The notes beneath the pieces were generated by a model, which saw nothing but the letters and a program-made list of their open reading frames with translations, had not been told where the DNA came from and made no database searches. The position numbers and the translations under genes were made by a program. This document shows, in pieces, positions 18,386 through 26,897 of a stretch of DNA of 64,000 nucleotides (its first letter is position 1; every line of letters starts with the position of its first letter). Source of the stretch: Thioalkalivibrio versutus (GTDB lineage Bacteria; Pseudomonadota; Gammaproteobacteria; Ectothiorhodospirales; Ectothiorhodospiraceae). The DNA is taken from assembly GCF_001999325.1 (NCBI RefSeq), contig NZ_MVAR01000018.1, positions 1 through 64,000 of the forward strand. The letters run 5' to 3'.

Positions 18386-19492
18386 TTAGCGCGGATAGCC
18401 CTGTGGGACCGAGGGCAGCAACGGGCCAAAACAGGACTCGTTGCGCGACCAGGCCACTTGCTCCGCATTCCATTCCAGGATCACGGGCTTGCCGTCGGCC
18501 TGGATGCAGACGTCCCAGCCGATGAAGCGCAGATAGGGGATGCGGCGGTGGGCGTTCAGGCAGAGCTCGCGCACGGCGCCGAAGTTGGGGATCCGCAGGC
18601 CTTTGACGTCAGTGCCACTGTCCGGGTGGACCGAACCGATGCTGACGCAGACCGGGTCGCGCAGGTGGCCATCCAGCCAGCCTCCGCCGTCCACGCCGAC
18701 GAAATAGCCGCCGGTGGAGACGTTGTCGGTGCGCTGTCCTTCGCGCCCGAGGCGCAGAAAGTGGTTCAGGATGCGCAGCTCGCCGGATTCGGGATCGAGG
18801 AAGGTCAGGACCCGCAGGGTGTTCACCGAACTGGCATTGATTTTCGCGATATCGGCGTGCTGCTCGATCAGGGGCTGCACGATGCAGTTGCCGGGAATCC
18901 GGGAGAGTTCCTCGGCGACGCGGTCGGCGGGCGCAAAGGTCACGCCGAGGCCCTGACGCCCCTCGTCGGGCTTGAGGACGTAGCTCTTGTCGTCTTCGAG
19001 ACGGGCGAGGGCGGCAGCCAGCGGTTCCGGTGTGCCCCGGGCGTCCAGATACTGGCCACCCACGCGCACGAAGATGGGCGGTACGACGCTGTCCGGGAAC
19101 AGGCGGGAGTCCATCGTCTTGAGTCCGCTCAGGCGGCGGATGTCCTGGCGGTTCCACAACGGATTGAGGTGTTCGGTGTAGTAGTCGTCGCCGATCCAGC
19201 CCTCGATGAACTCGCGGCGGACCTCGGTGTAGGCCGCCAGCCATGGCCACCAGGAATCGCTGCCGTAGGTTTGAGCGGCGTAACGCTTGATCTGTTGTAG
19301 GACCGGGCGCGTCACCACCGATTCGCCGTGCGCGCGGATCAGCTTTTCGCGCCACTGGATCGCGATCTTGCGCGACTTCTGCAGGTGGCGCAGGTGCACC
19401 GCACGCGCAAGGGTGCGCGCGAGGCGTCCGCTGTTCTTGATCTGCAGGGGCTGGGATTGAACGTGTGTCACGGGCATTTCCTCGGTTTGCAT
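18386..19492 (-). CDS. Sugar-transfer-associated ATP-grasp protein
   Basis: A 368-residue ATP-grasp enzyme of the type found in surface-polysaccharide loci. ATP-grasp enzymes join a carboxylate to an amine or thiol through an acyl-phosphate. The ATP-binding lysine and glycine-rich loop appear as YVLKPDEGRQGLG near residue 170, and the metal-binding end as VILEWNAEQV near residue 345. The N-terminal ~100 residues are basic and helical. ATG 19492, GTG 19498 or ATG 19477 could start it, and none has a well-spaced ribosome-binding site. It lies 13 nt after the ABC exporter gene and just before the PP-loop gene. The product is presumably an amide- or amino-acid-modified sugar (inference). Confidence 0.78.
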   Translation of the reverse strand: MQTEEMPVTHVQSQPLQIKNSGRLARTLARAVHLRHLQKSRKIAIQWREKLIRAHGESVVTRPVLQQIKRYAAQTYGSDSWWPWLAAYTEVRREFIEGWIGDDYYTEHLNPLWNRQDIRRLSGLKTMDSRLFPDSVVPPIFVRVGGQYLDARGTPEPLAAALARLEDDKSYVLKPDEGRQGLGVTFAPADRVAEELSRIPGNCIVQPLIEQHADIAKINASSVNTLRVLTFLDPESGELRILNHFLRLGREGQRTDNVSTGGYFVGVDGGGWLDGHLRDPVCVSIGSVHPDSGTDVKGLRIPNFGAVRELCLNAHRRIPYLRFIGWDVCIQADGKPVILEWNAEQVAWSRNESCFGPLLPSVPQGYPR

Positions 19493-19505
19493 CGGCACGC
19501 CGGCT

Positions 19506-21341
19506 TCAGCAGTGGGTGCCGGAGGGCGCAGCGTCGGTAATCGACTGGACCGGAGACTCGGTCGTCCCGGGTTCGGTGACCAGGTCGTCGAAGCGGCCCA
19601 CTGACGTGAACGAGCCGCGCTCCAGATGGGCGACCTGATCGCAGGCCCGCACGGTGCTCAGACGGTGGGCAATCAGGATGATGGTCTTGCTCTGCGCCAG
19701 GGACTCGATCGCCTCCATCACAGCGCGCTCGGTGGTGGTGTCGAGGGCGCTGGTGGCCTCGTCGAATACCAGGACATCGGGGTCGTGGTAGAGGGCGCGG
19801 GCGATGCCGATGCGCTGGCGTTGACCGCCGCTCAGGCGCACGCCGCGCTCGCCGACCATGGTGACGTACTGCTCCGCCATGTCCTGGACGATGAAGTCGT
19901 GGACCTGCGCCATGCGGGCGCAGCGTTCCACCCGGTCGTGGTCGATTTGTGCGGCCGGGATACCCAGCGCGATGTTTTCGGCCACGGTCGAATCCGTCAG
20001 GAAGATGTCCTGGGGCACATAGCCCAGGGACTGTTGCCACGCGCGCAGGTTGGCATCCGTGACGGGCTGGCCATCCACCAGGATGGCGCCCTGGGTCGGC
20101 CGTAGCAGGCCCAGAAGCACGTCCACCAGGGTCGTCTTGCCGGACCCGGTGGTGCCGATGATGCCCACCGAGCTGCCAACCGGGATTTCCAGATCAATGG
20201 ACTGCAGGGCGGGCTGGTGGGCGCCCGGGTAGGTGTAGTCGATGCCCTTGAGCTGGATGGTCTGGCGTGGGACCAACGGCTGCGGTGCACGTCGATGCAG
20301 CTCCGCGAGGGCCTCGCGTTCACGCAGGTCGGCGGTCACGCTTTCCACCGCCGCAGCGCCGAAGCGCAGTTTGGCGAGGCCGGCGTAGATGTGCTGCGCG
20401 GCGGGCAACAGGCGATAGCCGGCAAAGGCATACAAGCCGATGATCGGGAGGATCTCGCCGAGGGAATCGGTACCCGTTCCGCCCTGGGTGTGCAACAGGA
20501 TCAGGGTCAGCGCGATGATGCCGCCGAAGCCGATCGCCTCGATGAGGAATTTGGGGACCTGGGCGATGGTCTGGTTGGTGGCCTGGTGCCGGGCCTGGCG
20601 CTTGGACGGCGCGTCGAAGCGCGACAGGTAGGCGTGCTCGCGGCCCAGTAGCTTGATGTCCTTGATGCCGCCTAGGGCCTCGCCGGCGGCGGTGAAGCGC
20701 TCCTTGTTGGCGCGCGAACGATCGCGCCCGATGCGTCCGAGCAGGCCGCGCACGAACACAAAGATCGTGCCGTACACGCCGCCAATGACGACCGCGACTC
20801 CCAGCGCCAGCCACGGGTCGACGATGACGAGCAGCGCCGCGATGGCGAGGGTGACCACCAGGTAGGCCACCATGGTGATCCCGGGGCGGAAGACATTGAG
20901 TACCAGCTGGTCGACCTCCGAGAGGATGCTTTTGGCCATGTCGCCGCTGTGGCGATTCAGGAAAAATGCATACGGCTGGCGCAGGTAGGTCTCCAGGAGT
21001 CGCTTGCCGAGGCTGTGGCGGCGCATCTCGATGAAGCGGTTCATCGCAAAGTGCGTGAGTGTGCGAAACACCGCCGAGAACAGGATCAGTGCGAAGGCTG
21101 CGGCGCCCAGGGCAAAGATGAACTGGTCCACCGAGGTGAAGCCCAGCCCGGTGTAGAGCTGGTTGAGCACGGGGTTGGTGTGGACCAGTTCGGGGTTTCC
21201 AAGCACGGACAAGAACGGCATGACCGACGCCACGCCGGCGGTTTCCAGTATCGCCATCACCATCACCATGCCGAGCACCAGGGCGCCCCGCCGTCTCTCG
21301 GCCGGGGTGAGCAGTTGCAGGGTCTTGCGGTAGATGCCCAT
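19506..21341 (-). CDS. ABC exporter, fused membrane and ATPase domains (MsbA/PglK-like)
   Basis: A 611-residue half-transporter that would act as a dimer in the inner membrane. Six membrane segments fill about residues 20-320. The ATPase domain follows with Walker A IIGTTGSGKTT near residue 395, the signature RLSGGQRQRIGIARAL near 500, Walker B VLVFDEATSALD near 524 and the switch His in IAHRLST. In this operon, without any recognisable Wzx, it is a good candidate for the flippase of the lipid-linked repeat unit, as PglK is in Campylobacter. The ATG at 21341 shares one base with the stop of the epimerase gene. Export of another lipid-linked intermediate cannot be excluded. Confidence 0.88.
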   Translation of the reverse strand: MGIYRKTLQLLTPAERRRGALVLGMVMVMAILETAGVASVMPFLSVLGNPELVHTNPVLNQLYTGLGFTSVDQFIFALGAAAFALILFSAVFRTLTHFAMNRFIEMRRHSLGKRLLETYLRQPYAFFLNRHSGDMAKSILSEVDQLVLNVFRPGITMVAYLVVTLAIAALLVIVDPWLALGVAVVIGGVYGTIFVFVRGLLGRIGRDRSRANKERFTAAGEALGGIKDIKLLGREHAYLSRFDAPSKRQARHQATNQTIAQVPKFLIEAIGFGGIIALTLILLHTQGGTGTDSLGEILPIIGLYAFAGYRLLPAAQHIYAGLAKLRFGAAAVESVTADLREREALAELHRRAPQPLVPRQTIQLKGIDYTYPGAHQPALQSIDLEIPVGSSVGIIGTTGSGKTTLVDVLLGLLRPTQGAILVDGQPVTDANLRAWQQSLGYVPQDIFLTDSTVAENIALGIPAAQIDHDRVERCARMAQVHDFIVQDMAEQYVTMVGERGVRLSGGQRQRIGIARALYHDPDVLVFDEATSALDTTTERAVMEAIESLAQSKTIILIAHRLSTVRACDQVAHLERGSFTSVGRFDDLVTEPGTTESPVQSITDAAPSGTHC

Positions 21342-22366
21342 CAGGCGGCCGCCCGGTAATACCCCAGGTACCAGTCCACGAAACGGGCGATGCCATCCTC
21401 GACGGTGGTGGTTGGTTCGTAGCCGGTATCGGCGCGCAGGGCCTCGACGTCGGCGTAGGTATCCGGCACGTCCCCCGGCTGCAGCGGCAGCAGGTGCTTC
21501 TGGGCCTTGCGACCCAGGCAGTCCTCCAGCACCTCGATGTAGTGCATCAGCTCCACCGGACGGTGCGCGCCGATGTTGTACAGGCGATAGGGCGCGGAAC
21601 TGCTCGCGGAGTCCGGGGCCGCGCCACTCCACTCGGGGTTCGGGGCCGCGGGCCGATCCAGGGTGTGGATCACGCCCTCGACGATGTCGTCGATATAGGT
21701 GAAGTCGCGCCGGTGGTGGCCGTAGTTGAAGACGTCGATCGGCTCGCCCGCCAGGATCTTCTGCGTGAACAAGAACAGCGCCATATCCGGGCGGCCCCAG
21801 GGGCCGTAGACAGTGAAGAAGCGCAGCCCGGTCACCGGCAGATCGTAGAGATGGCTGTAGGTATGCGCCATCAGCTCGTTGGCCTTCTTGCTGGCGGCGT
21901 ACAGGCTCAGCGGGTGATCGACGTTGTCGTGCACCGAGAACGGCATGGTGGTGTTGGCGCCGTAGACCGAGCTGGAACTGGCGTAGACCAGGTGCTCGAC
22001 GCCGTTATGCCGGCAGCCCTCCAGGATGTTGCCGAAACCGACCAGGTTGGTGTCGACATAGGCCGCCGGGTTCTCCAGCGAATAGCGCACGCCGGCCTGG
22101 GCCGCCAGGTTCACCACCCGCTGCGGCCGGTGCTCGCGGAACACCCGTTCCACCGCCGCTCGATCGGAGATGTCCTGCTGTTCGAACACGAAGTGCTGAC
22201 GGGCGGCGGGGAAGGCGCGTATGTGATCCAGCCGGGCCCGCTTCAGGCTCGGGTCGTAGTAGTCGTTCAGATTGTCGACACCGATCACGGTGTCGCCACG
22301 TTCCAGCAGGCGCAGAGCCAAATGGGAGCCGATAAAACCTGCCGCGCCGGTGATCAGGACTTTCAT
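21341..22366 (-). CDS. NAD-dependent epimerase, UDP-glucuronate 4-epimerase-like
   Basis: An extended SDR epimerase. Close sequence features suggest interconversion of UDP-glucuronate and UDP-galacturonate for an acidic polysaccharide. The 341-residue protein has [11 protein letters not shown] at residue 7, [10 protein letters not shown] near 80, YASSSSVYG near 120, the catalytic YAASKKANE near 150 and [15 protein letters not shown] near 180, the last being typical of UDP-glucuronate epimerases. The ATG at 22366 follows AAAGGCGAC. It is the first gene of the 12-gene leftward operon and is divergent from wza. Confidence 0.9.
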   Translation of the reverse strand: MKVLITGAAGFIGSHLALRLLERGDTVIGVDNLNDYYDPSLKRARLDHIRAFPAARQHFVFEQQDISDRAAVERVFREHRPQRVVNLAAQAGVRYSLENPAAYVDTNLVGFGNILEGCRHNGVEHLVYASSSSVYGANTTMPFSVHDNVDHPLSLYAASKKANELMAHTYSHLYDLPVTGLRFFTVYGPWGRPDMALFLFTQKILAGEPIDVFNYGHHRRDFTYIDDIVEGVIHTLDRPAAPNPEWSGAAPDSASSSAPYRLYNIGAHRPVELMHYIEVLEDCLGRKAQKHLLPLQPGDVPDTYADVEALRADTGYEPTTTVEDGIARFVDWYLGYYRAAA

Positions 22367-22751
22367 GTCGCCTTTCCCTCGTCGGATGAATGGCGGCTGT
22401 TTCCGGACCACAAGCCCGCTGTACGGGCGGTGTGATGGAGGTCCGGGACAGTCGCAGATGGACGGAACGCGATGGATTCAAGCACCCCCATTCAGGGCCC
22501 TGCAACGCCGTTTCCGGGAAACGTGAGGTCGATCCGCCGAAGCTGTGAACAGGCCCGTAAGTTTCGTGTTTGGGCGTTGTCCCCCGGGGGGGGTGCGCCG
22601 ATATTCTGCGCCAGTTCGGCGACGATCCTGCTCATTCGTGACAGGGTCACCCCGCTTGAGGCCCAAGCCGCCCGGGGTCGCCACGATCACTGGAAGCCCC
22701 GCAGCTGCTGGCACGGCAGGCGTTGCGGTAATGCGCGAAAGAGGATGATCC
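22367..22751. other. Divergent control region between the polysaccharide operon and wza
   Basis: 385 nt that must hold promoters in both directions. It contains a small hairpin GCCCG-N5-CGGGC (22414-22428) in the leader of the leftward operon and a C/G run near 22580-22590. I find no clear sigma-70 box. A TGGCAC/TTGC pair upstream of wza has the wrong spacing for sigma-54. Confidence 0.5.
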
Positions 22752-23882
22752 ATGAACGAGACAACCCCCATTCGCTGGGCCCTGTCGCTGGTCACGCTAC
22801 TGGCGCTGAGCGGTTGTGCCTGGGCACCTGGCGGGCATATCTCCGAGCGCAGCTCGAGTGCCCCGGTCGAAGATCTGGTCGACATTGAACCGATTACGTT
22901 CGGTCTGATCCGGGCGCAGGAGCAGCGCTCGGTACCGCCGGACCTGCGTCGGGCGAGCGATGATTTGGTGCGGGACGTCGACGAGTACGACTACCGCGTG
23001 GGTCGTGGCGATGTGCTGGCGGTCATTGTGTATGAGCACCCGGAGCTGACGATCCCGGCCGGGAGCGAGCGGTCGGCGGTGGAATCGGGCAACACCGTGC
23101 ATTCGGACGGCACGATCTTCTATCCGTATATCGGACGGGTGCATGTGGAGGGGCGCACGGTCGCGGAGGTGCGCGATCTGATTGCGCGCGACCTGGCGGC
23201 CTTTGTGAACGAACCCCAGGTCGAGGTGCGGCTCGCCGCGTTCAACTCGCAGAGGGTCCGGGTGACGGGCGAGGTGCGCGAGCCGGGTGTGCAGCCCATT
23301 ACGAACGTCCCGCAGACGGTGCTCGATGCCATCCACCAGGCTGGTGGTCTGGCGGACACGGCCAACTGGCATGAGGTGATCCTCACTCGGGACGGGGAGG
23401 AAATCGTCGTCTCGCTCTACGAGATGCTGCGCCATGGGGACATGTCGCAGAACCGGCTGTTGCGCGATGGGGATGTCCTGCACATCCCGGACACCGCCGG
23501 CCAGCAGGTCTATGTGATGGGCGAGGTGGGTGATCCTCAGCGCCTGCCCCTGGGCCGTGGTCAGGTCACCCTGATGGATGCGCTGAGCCAGGCTGGAGGC
23601 TTCAACGAAACCCGGGCGGATGCCAGCGGGATCTTCGTGATCCGCCGTGCACCACCCGAGAGCGACAAGCTCGCGACCGTCTATCAGCTGGACGCGCGCA
23701 ATGCCTCGGCACTGATGCTCGGGGCCGAGTTCGAGCTCGAACCGCTGGACATCGTCTATGTCACCACCACGCCCCTCGGGCGCTGGAATCGCGTGATCAG
23801 TCAGATCCTGCCCACCGTGAGCGCGGTCTATCAGGCATCGCGGACCACGCGAGATGTTCGAAACCTCAGCGACGACTTCTAG
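22752..23882 (+). CDS. wza: Outer-membrane polysaccharide export lipoprotein
   Basis: Wza/GfcE-type protein forming the octameric outer-membrane channel for capsule or exopolysaccharide. The 376-residue product has a lipoprotein signal with lipobox LSGC (Cys 22). The polysaccharide-export domain starts at YDYRVGRGDVLAVIVYEHPEL near residue 79, and two SLBB-like segments follow (RVRVTGEVREPGVQPI near 170, QQVYVMGEVGDPQRLPLG near 250). The C-terminal part could supply the membrane helix. Length matches Wza. The ATG at 22752 has AGAGGATGATCC upstream. It is followed after 2 nt by the phosphatase gene, giving the wza-wzb-wzc order. Confidence 0.95.
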   Translation: MNETTPIRWALSLVTLLALSGCAWAPGGHISERSSSAPVEDLVDIEPITFGLIRAQEQRSVPPDLRRASDDLVRDVDEYDYRVGRGDVLAVIVYEHPELTIPAGSERSAVESGNTVHSDGTIFYPYIGRVHVEGRTVAEVRDLIARDLAAFVNEPQVEVRLAAFNSQRVRVTGEVREPGVQPITNVPQTVLDAIHQAGGLADTANWHEVILTRDGEEIVVSLYEMLRHGDMSQNRLLRDGDVLHIPDTAGQQVYVMGEVGDPQRLPLGRGQVTLMDALSQAGGFNETRADASGIFVIRRAPPESDKLATVYQLDARNASALMLGAEFELEPLDIVYVTTTPLGRWNRVISQILPTVSAVYQASRTTRDVRNLSDDF

Positions 23883-23884
23883 CC

Positions 23885-24328
23885 ATGTTCAATCGGATTC
23901 TTGTGGTTTGTACTGGCAACATCTGCCGCAGCCCCATTGGGGAAGCCCTGTTGCGTAATCGTTTGCCCGATCGCGCGGTGGAATCCGCCGGCCTTGGGGC
24001 CCTGGTCGGGGAGGGCGTTCACCCTGAAGCCCGGCGTCTCGCCGAGGCCGACGGCCTGGATGTCTCGGCACACGTAGCGCGTCAGGTGGAGCCGGAGCTC
24101 CTGCATCACGCCGACTTGGTGCTGGTCATGAGCGAGCGGCAGCGGCAGGCAGTGGGGGCGCGCCACCCCGAGGTGCTGGGCAAGACGATGCGCTTCGGTC
24201 ACTGGCTGGAAGATGGCCGGGGCCGTGATGTTCCTGATCCCTATGGCAAGAGCCCCGAGGTATTCGGGCAGGCACATGCCCTGCTCGTGGAGGCTGCCGA
24301 CGCCTGGGCGCGGCGGCTCAATCGATGA
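23885..24328 (+). CDS. wzb: Low-molecular-weight protein-tyrosine phosphatase
   Basis: Dephosphorylates the tyrosine-rich tail of the Wzc kinase, allowing the phosphorylation cycle needed for polymer export. The 147-residue protein has the active-site loop VCTGNICRSPIGE near residue 8 (C-x5-R-S) and the general-acid loop DVPDPYGKS near residue 120. These are the full signatures of the family, and the length is normal. It sits 2 nt after wza and 22 nt before wzc, in a single transcript. Confidence 0.95.
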   Translation: MFNRILVVCTGNICRSPIGEALLRNRLPDRAVESAGLGALVGEGVHPEARRLAEADGLDVSAHVARQVEPELLHHADLVLVMSERQRQAVGARHPEVLGKTMRFGHWLEDGRGRDVPDPYGKSPEVFGQAHALLVEAADAWARRLNR

Positions 24329-24350
24329 TCTTCGACACAGGTAAATCCCG

Positions 24351-26531
24351 ATGACCCAGAATCATTCTCCCGGGGGACCGGAAGGCGAACTGGATATTGG
24401 CCGACTGCTCGGTCAGTTGCTGGACCACAAGTGGTGGATCGTGGCGATCACGGTCCTGTTCGCAGTGGCGGGCGCGATCCATGCGACGCTGTCGACTCCG
24501 ATCTACCGGGCCGATGCGCTGGTGCAGGTCGAAGACATGGGGCGTTTCAGCAGCCCCCTGGCCAACGTGCGTGAAATGCTGGGGCAGGAACCCCGGGTCG
24601 AGGCCGAGCTACAGATCCTCCGCTCGCGCATGGTCCTCGGACGCGCGGTCGACCAGGAGTCGCTGGACCTGGTGGTGCGCCCGCACCGCATGCCCGTGGT
24701 GGGGGACTACCTGGTGCGGCGCGGCATGGAGCGCCCTGCCTTTGCAGGTTCGAGCGTCTGGGCGGGCGAGTCCCTCAATGTTGGCGACTTCCGGGTGGCC
24801 CGTGCATACGAGGGACACACCTTCACGCTGGAGGTCCTGGATGACAACCACTATCGCCTGTTGGGCGGCGATCGCGACCTGGGCGAGGGCCGGGTCGGCG
24901 CGGACGTGGAGTTTCTTGATGGCGACGTGCGGCTCCGGGTGGCCGAACTGGAGGCGGCCCCTGGGGCCCGCTTCGATATCCAGAGGCGTTCCCGCCTGGC
25001 CGCGATCAATGGCCTGCGCGCCCAGTTCGATGTCGGACAGCAGGGTCGGGAGAGTGGCGTGTTCAGCCTGGCCCTGACCGACCCGGACCCGGACCATGCG
25101 CGCCGCATCCTGAATACAATCAATCAGATCTACCTCACGCAGAACGTTCAGCGCAAGGCGGCCGAGGCGGAGAAGAGCCTCGAGTTTCTGGAGGAGAAGG
25201 TTCCGGATGTTCGCGAACAACTGCAAACGGCCGAAGACGCCCTGAACGACTACCGGATGGAGCGCGAGAGCGTGGACCTTTCGCAGGAGACCCGTACCGT
25301 GCTGGACCGGCTGGTCAACCTTGAGCGTCAGCTCAATGAGCTGGAGTTCGAAGAGGCGGAGATATCCCGGCGGTATACGCCCAGCCATCCGACCTATGCG
25401 GCACTGATCGAGAAGCGTCAGAAGTTGCGAAGCGAGCGCGACCGGTTGAATGAAGAGATCGGTGCGCTGCCGGAGACCCAGCAGCAGATCCTGCGCCTGA
25501 ACCGCGATGTCGAGGTCAATCAGGACATCTATGTGCAGTTGCTGAATCGCATGCAGGAAATGGATATTGCCCGGGCCAGTACGGTCGGGAATGTCCGCAT
25601 CCTGGACGATGCGCAGGCCGGCCTCTCGGCGGTGGAGCCGCAGCGCAGGATGATCGTGATGTTGTCCACGGTCTTTGGCGGTGGCCTGGCCATTGCGCTG
25701 GTGCTGGTCCGCGGGATGTTGACGCGCGGTGTGGAATCCCAGGAAGAGATCGAGGGTATCGATCTGCCTGTGTACGCCAGTGTTCCCCGGTCGCGGCAGC
25801 AGGAGAACCTGCTGCGCAGGGTCAAGCGGCGTCGTCAGCCGCGCGGCTACGACGTGCCGGGTGGCGTGCTCGCCTCCCTTGACCCGGCCGACGACGCCAT
25901 CGAGGCGCTGCGCGGACTGCGCAGCAGCCTGCACTTTGCGATGCTCGAAGCCGGAGACAATCGCCTGGTGATCACCGGGCCGAGTCCGGATGTCGGCAAG
26001 AGTTTTGTATCGGTGAATCTTGCCGCGGTCTGTGCTCAGGCGGGACAGCGGGTCCTGGTCATTGATGCCGATCTGCGCAAGGGGCATGTGCATCATGCGT
26101 TCGGGCAGCGCAGTGACGGGGGCCTGTCGGAGTATTTGGCCGACCGCGAATCGCTGGACGGGATACTGCGAGGCACCGAGATCGATGGGCTGCACTACAT
26201 CGCCCGTGGGAGTGCTCCGCCGAATCCGTCGGAGCTGCTGATGGGGGATCGTTTCAGCCGTCTGCTGGAGCAAGTCAGCCGCGACTACGACTTGGTGCTG
26301 ATCGACACGCCCCCGATCCTGGCGGTGACCGATGCGGCCGTGGTGGCACGTCAGTGCTCGACCACCCTGATGGTCGTGCGTTTCCAGCTGAATCCGCTGC
26401 GCGAGATCGAGTCGGCCCGGAGGCGTCTCGAAGCGGCCGGGGTCGACGTGCGCGGTTGTATCCTGAACTCGATCGAGTACAAGGCCTCGACCAGTTACGG
26501 GTACGGTTACTATCACTACTCCTACAAATAG
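24351..26531 (+). CDS. wzc: Polysaccharide co-polymerase / BY-kinase
   Basis: A tyrosine autokinase and chain-length regulator of capsule or exopolysaccharide assembly in the inner membrane. The 726-residue protein has a first membrane segment at about residues 27-45, a long periplasmic coiled-coil region (about 260-400), and a second membrane segment near residue 440. The cytoplasmic kinase follows: Walker A GPSPDVGKSF near residue 543, Walker A' VLVIDADLRKG near 568 and Walker B LVLIDTPPIL near 650. The C-terminus ends in a tyrosine cluster (about seven Tyr in the last 17 residues), the autophosphorylation site. A strong terminator follows 42 nt after the stop. Confidence 0.95.
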   Translation: MTQNHSPGGPEGELDIGRLLGQLLDHKWWIVAITVLFAVAGAIHATLSTPIYRADALVQVEDMGRFSSPLANVREMLGQEPRVEAELQILRSRMVLGRAVDQESLDLVVRPHRMPVVGDYLVRRGMERPAFAGSSVWAGESLNVGDFRVARAYEGHTFTLEVLDDNHYRLLGGDRDLGEGRVGADVEFLDGDVRLRVAELEAAPGARFDIQRRSRLAAINGLRAQFDVGQQGRESGVFSLALTDPDPDHARRILNTINQIYLTQNVQRKAAEAEKSLEFLEEKVPDVREQLQTAEDALNDYRMERESVDLSQETRTVLDRLVNLERQLNELEFEEAEISRRYTPSHPTYAALIEKRQKLRSERDRLNEEIGALPETQQQILRLNRDVEVNQDIYVQLLNRMQEMDIARASTVGNVRILDDAQAGLSAVEPQRRMIVMLSTVFGGGLAIALVLVRGMLTRGVESQEEIEGIDLPVYASVPRSRQQENLLRRVKRRRQPRGYDVPGGVLASLDPADDAIEALRGLRSSLHFAMLEAGDNRLVITGPSPDVGKSFVSVNLAAVCAQAGQRVLVIDADLRKGHVHHAFGQRSDGGLSEYLADRESLDGILRGTEIDGLHYIARGSAPPNPSELLMGDRFSRLLEQVSRDYDLVLIDTPPILAVTDAAVVARQCSTTLMVVRFQLNPLREIESARRRLEAAGVDVRGCILNSIEYKASTSYGYGYYHYSYK

Positions 26532-26573
26532 CGCTTCCTGACAAGGATTGGCGATCGCGAACGCGCTAACCCG

Positions 26574-26601
26574 AGGCCCCGGCTCTTGCCGGGGCCTTTT
26601 T
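26574..26601 (+). terminator. Rho-independent terminator of wza-wzb-wzc
   Basis: Arms AGGCCCCGGC (26574-26583) and GCCGGGGCCT (26588-26597) with loop TCTT, followed by a run of T. Textbook form. Confidence 0.9.
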
Positions 26602-26861
26602 GTGGCAGGGCGGGTCGCCGGAATCGATTTCGGTCGTGTAGGTGCAGAGGGTCGGTATCACCGGCCTCGCGAGACTCCGTGAAGGCCGAACTCAAGCGCA
26701 AACGGGGGAGGGTGGGCATTCAGAAGGCCCGACATGGGAATCGACGGCCTGCCCGGCTGGCATCCTGGCACGGGCCCCGCGCCGCCAGGGGTTGTGCATG
26801 CGGCCGGGCTGAGGCTGGACTGGTCGCTGCCAGCGCAAAGGGCGGCGGGTCTGGTGGAAGC

Positions 26862-26891
26862 GGTATCCGGGCCCCGAGGGACCCGGATACC
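26862..26891 (-). terminator. Hairpin after the yjbH-type operon
   Basis: Perfect 10-bp arms GGTATCCGGG (26862-26871) and CCCGGATACC (26882-26891) lie 6 nt beyond the stop of the minus-strand operon. There is no U-tract, so it may act as a 3'-stabilising or Rho-assisted element. The rest of 26602-26861 shows no gene. Confidence 0.5.
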
Positions 26892-26897
26892 TAAGAG

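Noticed and set aside
22708-22727. Possible sigma-54 promoter upstream of wza (TGGCAC and TTGC present)
   Set aside because: There are 13 nt between the GG and GC dinucleotides instead of 10, so the spacing rules it out.
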